In this document: in pieces, positions 37,597 to 45,556 of the stretch
Numbering within the stretch: position 1 is the first letter of the stretch
How the letters are laid out: each line of letters opens with the position of its first letter
NCBI GenBank assembly: GCA_027452165.1
Contig: DAIDGX010000024.1
Span: 124,001 to 188,000, forward strand
Origin: Vulcanimicrobiota bacterium
Lineage (GTDB): Bacteria; Vulcanimicrobiota; Vulcanimicrobiia; Vulcanimicrobiales; Vulcanimicrobiaceae
Length of the DNA stretch: 64,000 nt
Direction: 5' to 3'
Program-made: the position numbers and the translations under genes
The notes under the pieces: generated by a model
The model's database searches: none
Told to the model about the DNA's origin: nothing
Seen by the model: only the letters and a program-made list of their open reading frames with translations

Positions 37597-37602
37597 ATCT
37601 CG

Positions 37603-38676
37603 TTACAATGCGTGCCGGAAAGCGTGGGTGAATTCGCCCGAGAGCGCAAGCGCCACGACGCCGAGCACGAAGCACACGGCGTAGATCAGCAACACGGCCT
37701 GACGGACGTTGAGCCCGAAGCGAAAGATCAGTTGATGGTGAAAGTGGCCGCGATCGGCCTCGGTGATACGTCTGCCGGCGCTCGCCCGCCGTACGATTGC
37801 CGCCGCCGTATCCAGCAGCGGCAGCGCGAGCACAACGACGGGAACCACGATCGATATCGCGATCGCGGTCTTGCTCGCGCCGATAATCGAGACCGTCGCG
37901 AACACGTATCCTATGAAGAGCGAGCCCGCGTCGCCCAAAAAAATCTTTGCGGGATTGAAATTGTAGGGCAAGAAGCCGAGCGCCGCACCAGCGAGCGCGA
38001 TCACAACGAGCGCCACAACGGGATTTGCGTGAACGACGGAGATCGCAAAGAGAAACAGGCTCGATATCGCCGCAAAGCCGGCGAGCAGCCCGTCGAGACC
38101 GTCGATGAAGTTGATTGCATTCATCATCGCGACGTACCAGAACAGCGTCAACGGCACGCTCACCCACGCGGGGAAGTCGATCCAGTTGTGCGCAGGATCG
38201 TGCACGAAGGGATTGGTGATGCCGGGAATGACGAATCCATAGAACATCGAGACCAGCGCAACGACGATCTGCGCGATCATCTTGTTGCGGGCTCGCATCT
38301 GCATGATGTCATCCCATACCCCGACACCCAGAATCAACAGGCTGCCGAAGAGCAATCCGACGAGTTTGTGCACCGCGTCGAGTTGATCGCCCATCGCTTC
38401 GATCTTTTGATGCACCCCCAAATGCGCGATCGAAGGGAAGAGCGTGTAGGGCGAGATGAGGGCAAAGCCGAGCACGACGAACAAGGCGAAGGCGAAACCG
38501 AAGAACACCGCGATTCCGCCGGTTCGGGGTGTCGGCGTGTCATGCACCCGGCGCTCCTCGCCCGTACCGTCGATGATGTCGAGATGGGTGGCAAGCCGGA
38601 TCACGAGCGGCGTTGCGAGCGCAGCCACGATCGCCGCGATGGCAAACGTGGCCGCGTAGATGACGAACGCGCTCAC
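37603..38676 (-). CDS. wecA: Undecaprenyl-phosphate GlcNAc-1-phosphate transferase (WecA/TagO-like)
   Basis: 357 residues, about ten membrane helices, polyprenyl-phosphate N-acetylhexosamine-1-P transferase family. Seen: TPRTGGIAVFFGF (substrate loop), WDDI (Mg2+ motif DDx), NAINFIDGLDGLLAG, FLGDAGSLFIGY, and the HFHHQL motif near the C-terminus. It starts O-antigen, teichoic acid or similar polymers on undecaprenyl phosphate. The GTG start overlaps the dCMP deaminase stop (GTGA). MraY is the alternative, but the gene context with wecB favours WecA. Confidence 0.93.
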   Translation of the reverse strand: MSAFVIYAATFAIAAIVAALATPLVIRLATHLDIIDGTGEERRVHDTPTPRTGGIAVFFGFAFALFVVLGFALISPYTLFPSIAHLGVHQKIEAMGDQLDAVHKLVGLLFGSLLILGVGVWDDIMQMRARNKMIAQIVVALVSMFYGFVIPGITNPFVHDPAHNWIDFPAWVSVPLTLFWYVAMMNAINFIDGLDGLLAGFAAISSLFLFAISVVHANPVVALVVIALAGAALGFLPYNFNPAKIFLGDAGSLFIGYVFATVSIIGASKTAIAISIVVPVVVLALPLLDTAAAIVRRASAGRRITEADRGHFHHQLIFRFGLNVRQAVLLIYAVCFVLGVVALALSGEFTHAFRHAL

Positions 38677-39107
38677 AGGCGTCCTTCAATCGTCGAGAAC
38701 GGTGCGACGGCGACCCCTGCTTCGGCCAAGAGCTCGGCCGCGATCGGGTCGAGATAGGGTACGTCGTACACGATCTTCACGATGCCAGCGCTGATGAGCA
38801 GCTTCGAGCAATTGATACAGGGTTGATGCGTGCAATACGCCGTGGAGCCGACGAGGCTCACCCCGTGGAGCGCACCCTGGACGATCGCGTTTGCTTCGGC
38901 GTGCGTCGCGCGCATGCAGTGCTCGTTCACGAGCATGCAGCCGGCTTCGGCGCAATGCGCGACGCCGCGCGGCGCTCCGTTGTAGCCGGTGGTGAGGATG
39001 CGGTGATCGCGCACGAGTACGGCGCCGACCGAAAGCCGCGGACAGGTGGCCCGCGTCGCGACGGTGCGCGCGATCAACATGAAGTATTCGTCCCAGCCTG
39101 GGCGCAT
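38673..39107 (-). CDS. dCMP deaminase (ComEB-like), Zn-dependent
   Basis: 144 residues, cytidine/deoxycytidylate deaminase family. Zn ligands: His69 in the HAEANA motif, and Cys97 and Cys100 in PCINC. The N-terminus GWDEYFMLIARTVATRATCPRLSVGAVLV is typical of ComEB/dCMP deaminases. It makes dUMP for thymidylate synthesis. It lies three bases after upp in one transcript with pyrimidine salvage and overlaps wecA by four bases. Confidence 0.95.
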   Translation of the reverse strand: MRPGWDEYFMLIARTVATRATCPRLSVGAVLVRDHRILTTGYNGAPRGVAHCAEAGCMLVNEHCMRATHAEANAIVQGALHGVSLVGSTAYCTHQPCINCSKLLISAGIVKIVYDVPYLDPIAAELLAEAGVAVAPFSTIEGRL

Positions 39108-39110
39108 TCG

Positions 39111-39779
39111 CTATCCCTGCGCGCGCACGCTGACCGGCACCGAGGTGACGCTGCCGAACATGCGATCGCCAGCATCGCCCAGGCCGGGAACGATATATGC
39201 GTGGTCGTTCAAACCTTCATCGAGCGCCGCCGTGACGATCGGCACGTGCGGGTGGGCCGCTCGCATCGTACGCACCCCTTCGGGTGCCGCGATCACGCAT
39301 ACGAAGATCACGTTGCGCGCCCCACGCTCGACCAACGCTTCGATCGCCGCGACGCCGGAATGCCCGGTAGCGAGCATCGGATCGAGCACGAAGACGTGGC
39401 GATCCCCAAGCTCGGTCGGAACATTCGCATAGTAAGGAACGGGTTCGAGCGACTCGGGGTCACGATAGAAGCCCAAGTGCGCGACGACCGCATCGTCGAT
39501 CACGCTCAAAAAACCGGGTAGGAGCCCGAGACCCGCACGCAGCACCGGCGCGACGACCGGACGCGTGGCGACGCGTTTCACCGACGTATCGATCAGCGGC
39601 GTCGTTATGCGTTCGTCGCGCATCGGCAACGCGCGCGTTGCTTCGTAGGCAAGAAACATCCCGAGCTCTTCGATGAGCGCCCGGAAGACCGGGGTCGTCG
39701 TCTCGCGGTCGCGCAGACGTGCAAGGCGATCCGCGACTGCCGGGTGATCGACGACGTGAAGGCCCGGAAATTCAGACAT
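39111..39779 (-). CDS. upp: Uracil phosphoribosyltransferase
   Basis: 222 residues. It converts uracil and PRPP to UMP (salvage). Seen: RALIEELGMFLAYEATRALP, VVAPVLRAGLGLLPGFL, and the PRPP-binding loop VFVLDPMLATGHSGVAAIEAL. The C-terminal uracil-binding loop AYIVPGLGDAGDRMFG is intact. Typical order glyA...upp...atp, as in Bacillus, with a HAD gene inserted here. Confidence 0.97.
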   Translation of the reverse strand: MSEFPGLHVVDHPAVADRLARLRDRETTTPVFRALIEELGMFLAYEATRALPMRDERITTPLIDTSVKRVATRPVVAPVLRAGLGLLPGFLSVIDDAVVAHLGFYRDPESLEPVPYYANVPTELGDRHVFVLDPMLATGHSGVAAIEALVERGARNVIFVCVIAAPEGVRTMRAAHPHVPIVTAALDEGLNDHAYIVPGLGDAGDRMFGSVTSVPVSVRAQG

Positions 39780-39823
39780 GGGTTCTCGTTTCGAGCGGGT
39801 CGGTCGGCGCCCTGCGCGGATCG

Positions 39824-40495
39824 TTACGGAACAACCGTCTCATACTCGCGCAAGAGCGCGGCGAGTTCATTGAGGTCGTCGATGCGCCGCTCCGGCTTCA
39901 CCGCGAAGCCCGTACGCCGGCGCGTCACCCAGACGGTGTGAAACCCCGCTTGCCGCGCACCGGTCGCATCCCAATCGTTGGCGGAGACGAACAGTACCTC
40001 GGCGGGCTCGACATCGAGCGCAAGCAACTGATCGTACACTTTGCGTTGCGGTTTGTAGAGCTTGATCGTATCGGACGAAAAGATGCGCTCGACCTTCGAC
40101 GCAAGGCCCGCATACGCAAGCGCGTTCCGCGCCGTCGAAAGCACGGCGTTCGTTAACACTACCGGATGCATCCACCGCTGCGCGGCCGCATCGATACCGG
40201 CAAGCGCGTCGGGAAATGCCGGAAGATGCGCCCACGCATCCACCAACCGCTTCACGTCCTCGGGCTGCAGTTTCATCATGAAGCGCGGGGCGATCTCGGT
40301 GAGGGCCTGCAACGTCACGCGATCGAAATCCATGTAGCGCGCCGCGATGGTGGTTTTCGTCAGTTGCAGCTGGCGTTGTCGCCACGCATCGAGCGCTGCC
40401 TCGGGCATCGGCGTATAGACGCGCAGCACGTCAACGAGCGCGTTGTAGTCGAGCAGCGTTCCGTAAAGATCGAAGGCGACGAGCCGGATGGCCAT
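39824..40495 (-). CDS. HAD-superfamily hydrolase, haloacid dehalogenase type II-like
   Basis: 223 residues. HAD motif I is VAFDLYGTLLDY (nucleophile Asp9), motif II VVLTNAVLSTARNALA, motif III lysine in KLYKPQRKVYDQ, motif IV SANDWDATGARQAGF. The cap domain and the phrase W(VT)RRRTGFAVKPER match type II (S)-2-haloacid dehalogenases. The substrate may be a haloacid or a phosphorylated metabolite; the family name does not settle this. It sits six bases after glyA and 44 bases before upp. Confidence 0.88.
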   Translation of the reverse strand: MAIRLVAFDLYGTLLDYNALVDVLRVYTPMPEAALDAWRQRQLQLTKTTIAARYMDFDRVTLQALTEIAPRFMMKLQPEDVKRLVDAWAHLPAFPDALAGIDAAAQRWMHPVVLTNAVLSTARNALAYAGLASKVERIFSSDTIKLYKPQRKVYDQLLALDVEPAEVLFVSANDWDATGARQAGFHTVWVTRRRTGFAVKPERRIDDLNELAALLREYETVVP

Positions 40496-40501
40496 ATGTG
40501 G

Positions 40502-41749
40502 TTATGGAACGTCGAAGCGACCGGTGAGTTCGTGCACGCGGCCCCGCAGCGCGTCGATCTTGGCACGGGCCTCAATATCACCCAGCGCATCGATGATAAT
40601 GCGCGCAACCTCACGGCAATCGTCGATACCGAGCCCGCGCGAGGTGATCGCGGGCGTGCCGACGCGGATACCGCTCGTCACCATCGGCTTCTGCTGATCG
40701 AAGGGGATCGCGTTCTTGTTCACGGTGATCCCGATCTCGTCGAGGTAGTGCTCCGTCGCCTTCCCGGTGAGCCCCTTGACGCTCACGTCCACGAGCATCA
40801 GGTGCGTATCGGTGCCGCCCGCAACCAGACGTAGCCCCGCACGCACGAATTCGTCGGCCATCGCCTGGGCGTTGTCGATCACTTGGCGCTGATACCCTTT
40901 GAATGACGGCTGCAGCGCCTCGCCAAAGGCGACCGCCTTCGCCGCGATCGTGTGCATCAGGGGGCCGCCCTGAATGCCTGGGAAGACGCTTTTGTCGATT
41001 GCGGTCGCGTGGGCCGCCTTGCAAAGAACGATTCCGCCGCGCGGTCCGCGCAGTGTCTTGTGCGTGGTCGAGGTAACGAAATCCGCGAGCGGTACGGGCG
41101 AGGGATGCAGGCCCACCGCGACGAGACCCGCGATATGGGCCATATCGACGAGCAGCGTCGCACCGATCTCGTCGGCAATCTCGCGGAACGGCGCATAATC
41201 CATCGTACGCGGGTACGCGCTTGCACCGGCAATGATCATTTTCGGTTTGTGTTCGCGCGCAAGCGCGCGCATCTCATCGTAATCGATCAACTCGGTGTCT
41301 TTGCGCACGCTATATGCAAGCGCGTTGTAGAGCTTACCGCTAAAGCTTACCTTCGTGCCGTGCGTCAGGTGGCCGCCGTGCGCGAGCGACATGCCAAGCA
41401 CGGTATCACCGGGCTGCAACATCGCCATGAAGACGGCCATGTTCGCTTGCGCGCCCGCATGCGGCTGCACGTTCGCGTGGTCGGCGCCGAAAAGCCGCTT
41501 CAGGCGTTCGATCGCGAGATTCTCCGCGACATCGACGTATTCACATCCGCCGTAATAGCGCTTGCCCGGATACCCTTCGGCGTACTTGTTGGTCATCACG
41601 CACGCCATCGCTTCGCGCACGGCGCGACTCGCGTAGTTTTCCGACGCGATCAGTTCCAAGTTTTCTTTCTGGCGGCGCTCTTCGTTTTTGATGGAGACGA
41701 AGAGTTCCGCGTCCTGCGCTTCGATCGCGCTCGGCGTGAGCATATCCAT
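40502..41749 (-). CDS. glyA: Serine hydroxymethyltransferase
   Basis: 415 residues, PLP enzyme interconverting serine and glycine with tetrahydrofolate. Seen: [48 protein letters not shown], and the PLP-lysine motif [15 protein letters not shown]. The length and C-terminal domain are normal. It follows rpiB after 25 bases. Confidence 0.98.
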   Translation of the reverse strand: MDMLTPSAIEAQDAELFVSIKNEERRQKENLELIASENYASRAVREAMACVMTNKYAEGYPGKRYYGGCEYVDVAENLAIERLKRLFGADHANVQPHAGAQANMAVFMAMLQPGDTVLGMSLAHGGHLTHGTKVSFSGKLYNALAYSVRKDTELIDYDEMRALAREHKPKMIIAGASAYPRTMDYAPFREIADEIGATLLVDMAHIAGLVAVGLHPSPVPLADFVTSTTHKTLRGPRGGIVLCKAAHATAIDKSVFPGIQGGPLMHTIAAKAVAFGEALQPSFKGYQRQVIDNAQAMADEFVRAGLRLVAGGTDTHLMLVDVSVKGLTGKATEHYLDEIGITVNKNAIPFDQQKPMVTSGIRVGTPAITSRGLGIDDCREVARIIIDALGDIEARAKIDALRGRVHELTGRFDVP

Positions 41750-41774
41750 GATGATCCTTACAACCGTTGTGAAG

Positions 41775-42302
41775 CTAGAGCAGTTCTTTGGGCGTCGTTG
41801 CGTCGGAGACCGCGCCGGTCTCGATCGCTTTGAGCGTGCGCGCGCGCTGCGCGTCGCCGAACGCGAAGAGCTGTTCGACGCGGTGCTTGTGACGGGCGCC
41901 TTCGGTCACGTCGCCTTCGAAGGGCGTGTGCAGGAAGACGTCGAGCAGCCGTTCCGTCATCTCCCAACCGGTGAGGCGCTCGGAGAGCGCGAGGACGTTT
42001 GCGTCGTTGTGTCGCCGGGCGAGTTCGCAGGTGAGCGGCTCAAAGACCACTGCCGCGCGCACCCCTGGAACCTTGTTCGCGGCAATCGAGATGCCGATCG
42101 AAGAACCGCAGATCACGATCCCCCGGTCCGCCTGGCCGCTCGCCACCGCCTCACCCACCGCGAAGCCGTATTGCGGGTAATCCACCGGCGTAGCATCGTG
42201 CGTGCCGTAGTCGAGCACGGCATAACCGCGCTCGCGCAGCAACCGTGCGATACGATCCTTATAGTCGAAGCCGGCGTGATCGGCTCCGAGTGCAATCTTC
42301 AT
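41775..42302 (-). CDS. rpiB: Ribose 5-phosphate isomerase B (RpiB/LacAB family)
   Basis: About 175 residues. The start is the ATG at 42302 ([17 protein letters not shown]), the usual N-terminus. The upstream extension to 42404 overlaps the divergent gene and has no family similarity. Active-site blocks: [43 protein letters not shown]. The usual GTG of the CGTGIG loop is here CGSSIG. The C-terminus extends about 25 residues past the normal end ([18 protein letters not shown]...). It starts the long minus-strand run. Confidence 0.93.
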   Translation of the reverse strand: MKIALGADHAGFDYKDRIARLLRERGYAVLDYGTHDATPVDYPQYGFAVGEAVASGQADRGIVICGSSIGISIAANKVPGVRAAVVFEPLTCELARRHNDANVLALSERLTGWEMTERLLDVFLHTPFEGDVTEGARHKHRVEQLFAFGDAQRARTLKAIETGAVSDATTPKELL

Positions 42303-42345
42303 GAGCGAAGGGCTCTCCGTCGAACGTATCAAAGGTCGAACGCCC

Positions 42346-43047
42346 ATGAAGCTCGCTTGCACGAGCGCGGCGTTTACGCGCGCGTTCGATCGCGGAGACC
42401 TCACCCAACTCGAATGGCTCGACCACTGCGCGAGAACGTTCGAGTGTGACGGCGTCGTCTTAGACGTGCGCCACTTTCCGCGAACCGATGACGACTACCT
42501 CGCCCAAATAAAGAAGATGGCGGCCGATCTCGGCCTGTGCGTCGCTGCGCTCTCCGACGATTCGGCCCTTGCGGGCGGCGACGTTCGCGAGGCGCTGCGC
42601 ATCGCGCTTGCCGTCGGCGCGCCGCTCCTTGCGGGACGGCTCGGCGCGGACACGGCGAGCACCTGGAGCGATGCACTCGAGCGGCTGAGCGTGGCGAGCG
42701 GCGCAGCGAAAGCGACAAATGTCACGTTGGCCTTGCGCAACGCACCCGGCACCTTCGCGGCAAGCGCTCACGACTGCAAACGCGTCGCCAAGGAGACCGA
42801 CTCCGCATGGCTGCGTTTCGCGCTCGACCCGCACACCTTCGAGACGGGCAGCGACCCCGCCGAACTACGCGGGAAGACGGTGCTTGTTTTTCTCGATGAT
42901 ACAAGCGAGCTTGAGGCCGGCTGGGCGGACTTCCGCGGCTTCGTCGCGCTCGATCGAGCCACGGGCGACGCCTCGCTCGATGATATGCAACGGGCGACGC
43001 GCCGCTGGCGCACCGCCCGTGCCAAGGAAGAACTCGACCGCACGTAG
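42346..43047 (+). CDS. Xylose-isomerase-like TIM-barrel protein (sugar-phosphate isomerase/epimerase type)
   Basis: About 233 residues. The N-terminus MKLACTSAAFTRAFDRGDLTQLEWLDHCA resembles family AP-endonuclease-2/xylose isomerase-like barrels. Strand ends such as CDGVVLDVRHFP, LCVAALSDD and RFALDPHTFE match the expected layout. The metal ligands of active members are not all visible, so the activity is uncertain. I start at the ATG at 42346; the frame reaches 42301, where its ATG overlaps the opposite rpiB start codon. A structured RNA candidate begins seven bases after its stop. Confidence 0.65.
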   Translation: MKLACTSAAFTRAFDRGDLTQLEWLDHCARTFECDGVVLDVRHFPRTDDDYLAQIKKMAADLGLCVAALSDDSALAGGDVREALRIALAVGAPLLAGRLGADTASTWSDALERLSVASGAAKATNVTLALRNAPGTFAASAHDCKRVAKETDSAWLRFALDPHTFETGSDPAELRGKTVLVFLDDTSELEAGWADFRGFVALDRATGDASLDDMQRATRRWRTARAKEELDRT

Positions 43048-43053
43048 CGTCTT

Positions 43054-43207
43054 CCATGCGAGGTAACTGAACCTGCGTTCTCGCAGGTGGGTGCGGCCCG
43101 GGCGCAGGGACGGCAGTCCATCGACGAGTGTCGAGTCGGACCAAGTCGCCCCGTCGTATCCGGAGCTGATGCTCCCTAGGTGATATAAGTCGGTTCGGCA
43201 CCTATGG
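43054..43207 (+). ncRNA. Candidate structured RNA, multi-branched, about 154 nt
   Basis: No ORF explains this stretch, but it folds end to end. The closing helix has three parts: CCAT 43054-43057 with ATGG 43204-43207, AGGT 43061-43064 with ACCT 43200-43203, and GAACC 43069-43073 with GGTTC 43192-43196. Enclosed hairpins: ACCTGCG/CGCAGGT (43071-43088), TGCG/CGCA (43092-43106), GACGG...CCGTC (43109-43155) with inner GTCC/GGAC and CGAC/GTCG, and GGAGC/GCTCC (43162-43175). TAGGTG (43177-43182) can compete for CACCTA (43199-43204). The strand is uncertain. It does not match RNase P, tmRNA, SRP or 6S signatures that I can recall. Confidence 0.5.
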
Positions 43208-43264
43208 CATGGTGCGCGCTAGGCGCAGTCGAGCCTTACTACCGTACCACCGCGGGTCAAGGGC

Positions 43265-43293
43265 TTGACACGGCCGCGATACCCCGCTTTGAT
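43265..43293 (+). promoter_or_regulatory. Sigma-70-like promoter ahead of the DUF1905 gene
   Basis: A perfect -35 box TTGACA (43265-43270), a 17-base spacer and a -10 box TTTGAT (43288-43293; 4 of 6). The expected transcription start near 43300 is only about two bases before the ATG at 43302, so the transcript would be leaderless or nearly so. Confidence 0.5.
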
Positions 43294-43301
43294 GGGGGGC
43301 A

Positions 43302-43559
43302 ATGGAGCACCGCTTTACCGGTCGTCTGCGCGGCACGGACCGCGCCAGCGCCGCGTATATCGAGGTGCCGCGATATATCATGCGCGCGTTACCGTGGGGA
43401 CGCTACGTGCGCGTCGTCGCGCGCATCAACGACAAAGTCGATCTGCCCGCGACGATCATGAACGTTGGGTATGGCCCGAGTTTTCTCGTGCCGCCACATG
43501 CGCTCGCATCCTGCGGAGCCGACGTCAACGCTGCGGTCTCGGTCGCGATCCGCACTTGA
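43302..43559 (+). CDS. DUF1905 domain protein
   Basis: 85 residues, one small beta-barrel. The pattern matches DUF1905: an aromatic-containing start, YIEVPRYIMRALPWGRYVRVVARINDKVDLPATIMNVGYGP, and a C-terminal FLVPPHALASCGADVNAAVSVAIRT. DUF1905 proteins are of unknown function and are often fused to or near YdeI/OmdA-like domains. A good promoter sits immediately upstream and would give a leaderless message. The M91-like peptidase gene starts 21 bases downstream. Confidence 0.7.
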   Translation: MEHRFTGRLRGTDRASAAYIEVPRYIMRALPWGRYVRVVARINDKVDLPATIMNVGYGPSFLVPPHALASCGADVNAAVSVAIRT

Positions 43560-43580
43560 CGCGCGGGCGTCCGCGCGTGA

Positions 43581-44060
43581 ATGCCGGGTGCCATGCACAC
43601 GATCCAGCACGGAACCCTCGCCGTTCCCGCCTCCGCCGAATCTGCCTACGAGCTTGCCAAGGCGTATCTCTCACGCGATCGCGTGGAGCGACATCTCTTT
43701 CACCGCCTCGAGCACGAGCGTGACGGCCGGCACTTTCGGTTAACCACCAATCACCGCAACGACGATCATTTCGACCCCTCCGACAACACGATTGCATGGG
43801 ATCCGTACAGCGCGTTGCGCACGACGCGCGGCGGGCGTCAGTCGCCGGCGCTCGGCCTCGGCCACGAGATCGATCACGCCATCGAGAGCGCGGCGCGCGC
43901 CGAGCGTCTGCGCGACCGTAGCGATACGCGGTACGACACCGCCGACGAGCGGCGTGTCATTCGCGGAAGCGAGACGCACGCCGCTCGTACGCTCGGTGAG
44001 GCGGTGCGGCACGATCACGCCGGCAGCGCCTATCACGTCGCAACGCCGGTCTCCCGCTGA
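43581..44060 (+). CDS. Putative M91-family (NleD-like) zinc metallopeptidase
   Basis: 159 residues (155 if the second ATG at 43593 is used). The central motif ALGLGHEIDHAIES contains HExxH, the zinc site of gluzincins/metzincins. Upstream, NTIAWDPYSAL matches the strand before the helix in peptidase family M91. Downstream Glu/Arg patterns (GSETHAARTLGEAVRHDH, ending in YHVATPVSR) resemble the ...EN.iR...R.Y end of that family. No signal peptide or secretion tag is seen. M91 includes type III effectors and many uncharacterised proteins; the target here is unknown. Confidence 0.6.
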   Translation: MPGAMHTIQHGTLAVPASAESAYELAKAYLSRDRVERHLFHRLEHERDGRHFRLTTNHRNDDHFDPSDNTIAWDPYSALRTTRGGRQSPALGLGHEIDHAIESAARAERLRDRSDTRYDTADERRVIRGSETHAARTLGEAVRHDHAGSAYHVATPVSR

Positions 44061-44071
44061 GGATATGCGCG

Positions 44072-45508
44072 CTACGCGCGCGCGCTCTTCCCTAGCACCG
44101 GCGCGTAGACGGCAAGCGTGCGTTCGCGCGCCGCGTGATGATCGACGATCGGCATCGGGTAGTCGCGCAGCATCAGCGGACCACGTTCCCACGGCGCGTG
44201 AATCGCGGGGGACGGCACGTGTGCGAGTTCGGGGAGCATGCTGCGGATGAACGCGCCATCCGGATCGAATTTCTTACTCTGCAAGACCGGGTTGAAGACG
44301 CGGAAATAGGGCGCGGCATCGGTGCCGGTCGATGCCGCCCACTGCCAGCCGCCGTTGTTCTGCGCGAGATCCGCGTCGGCGAGGCGCTGCTCGAAGTACC
44401 GCTCGCCCGCGCGCCAGTCGATCAGCAGATCCTTGGTGAGAAACGACGCCACGATCATGCGCAGACGGTTGTGCATCCAGCCGGTCGTGTTGAGTTGCCG
44501 CATCGCGGCATCGACGATCGGGTACCCCGTGGTACCCTCGCACCACCGGGCGAACGCCTTGGGATCGTCGCGCCACGGAATGCGACGCGCGGCTTCGATG
44601 AACGGCGCGCCGTCCACGTGCGGAAACTCTTTGAGGATCGTCTGGTAGAACTCGCGCCAGATCAACTCATTGATCCATGTGTCGATCTGCGTTGCGCTTG
44701 GCGACGTCGCCTTGGCCTCGAACGCGCGCGCGAAACAGGTGCGGATGCCGATCGTGCCAGCACGCAAGTGCACGGAGAGCTTTGAGGTTCCCGCGAGCGC
44801 CGGACGATCGCGCTCATCGCGATATCGTTCGGCGGCACCGCTTTCGAAGAACGCATCGAGTTGCTCGCGCGCAGCGGCCTCGCTACACATCGGATACGCG
44901 TGCGAGGCCGCAAAGCCGAACTCGCGCGGTTCGGGCACCTCGCGCGTCTCGCCGATCTCCGCACGCGCAACGAGCTTGCCGCGGCTCGCGCGCTCCGAGG
45001 CCACCGGGAGTCGCGGGGCGAGCGCGTACCGGTCGCGCCAGCGCCGCGCGAAGGGCGTAAATACCTTGTACGGTGCGTTCGCATCGGTACGCACCTCGCC
45101 CGCGCCGAGCACGACGTGATCGAGAAACGCGTGTGCCTCCATGCGCGCGTGCGCGAGTTCCTTGACCACCGCGGCGTCGCGTGCAAGGGCTGCGGGTTCG
45201 TAATCCTCGTTGAAGAAGACCGCTTGCGCGCCGATGCGGCGCGCAAATCCGGGGATCGTCCGCTCGGCGTCGCCCTGCAGCAGTGCGAGATCGGATCCCC
45301 GTTCGCGCAACGCTGCGCGCAACGCGCCGAGCGCGCAAAAGAACGTCTGCACGATCGGCGCGCCGACGCGTCCGCTCGCGAGCAGCACCGGGTCGAGGTT
45401 GAACGCAAGCACCACCTCGCGCGAGGCCGATGCGGCAGCCGCCAAGGCCACGTTATCGCTCAAGCGAAGATCTCGACGCAACCATACGAGCGAGCGCGAA
45501 TACGGCAC
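44072..45508 (-). CDS. phrB: Deoxyribodipyrimidine photolyase (CPD photolyase)
   Basis: About 478 residues. An FAD and antenna-pigment enzyme repairing UV pyrimidine dimers with blue light. The N-terminal antenna domain begins SLVWLRRDLRLSDN. The C-terminal FAD domain has the core signature GTTGYPIVDAAMRQLNTTGWMHNRLRMIVASFLTKDLLIDW and the following NNGGWQWAASTGTDAAPYFRVFNP. The start is the GTG at 45508, preceded by GAAGGAG at a spacing of about 6; the frame extends back to a TTG at 45541. It is divergent from the epimerase operon (48 bases between start codons). Confidence 0.96.
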   Translation of the reverse strand: MPYSRSLVWLRRDLRLSDNVALAAAASASREVVLAFNLDPVLLASGRVGAPIVQTFFCALGALRAALRERGSDLALLQGDAERTIPGFARRIGAQAVFFNEDYEPAALARDAAVVKELAHARMEAHAFLDHVVLGAGEVRTDANAPYKVFTPFARRWRDRYALAPRLPVASERASRGKLVARAEIGETREVPEPREFGFAASHAYPMCSEAAAREQLDAFFESGAAERYRDERDRPALAGTSKLSVHLRAGTIGIRTCFARAFEAKATSPSATQIDTWINELIWREFYQTILKEFPHVDGAPFIEAARRIPWRDDPKAFARWCEGTTGYPIVDAAMRQLNTTGWMHNRLRMIVASFLTKDLLIDWRAGERYFEQRLADADLAQNNGGWQWAASTGTDAAPYFRVFNPVLQSKKFDPDGAFIRSMLPELAHVPSPAIHAPWERGPLMLRDYPMPIVDHHAARERTLAVYAPVLGKSARA

Positions 45509-45556
45509 GAACTCTCCTTCCCGAGGATCGTATGCAACCAAGTGGAAAGCGCACGC

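Noticed and set aside
37141-38757. 538-codon plus-strand frame across wecB and wecA
   Set aside because: Antisense mirror of conserved genes; no family similarity and no start signal.
43054-43207. RNase P, tmRNA, SRP, 6S, tRNA or hammerhead identity for the structured region
   Set aside because: None of their signature sequences are present on either strand; CTGATG at 43166 lacks the rest of a hammerhead core.
44861-45556. N-terminal extension of the dipeptide epimerase to 44861
   Set aside because: Antisense to phrB; the family N-terminus begins at 45557.
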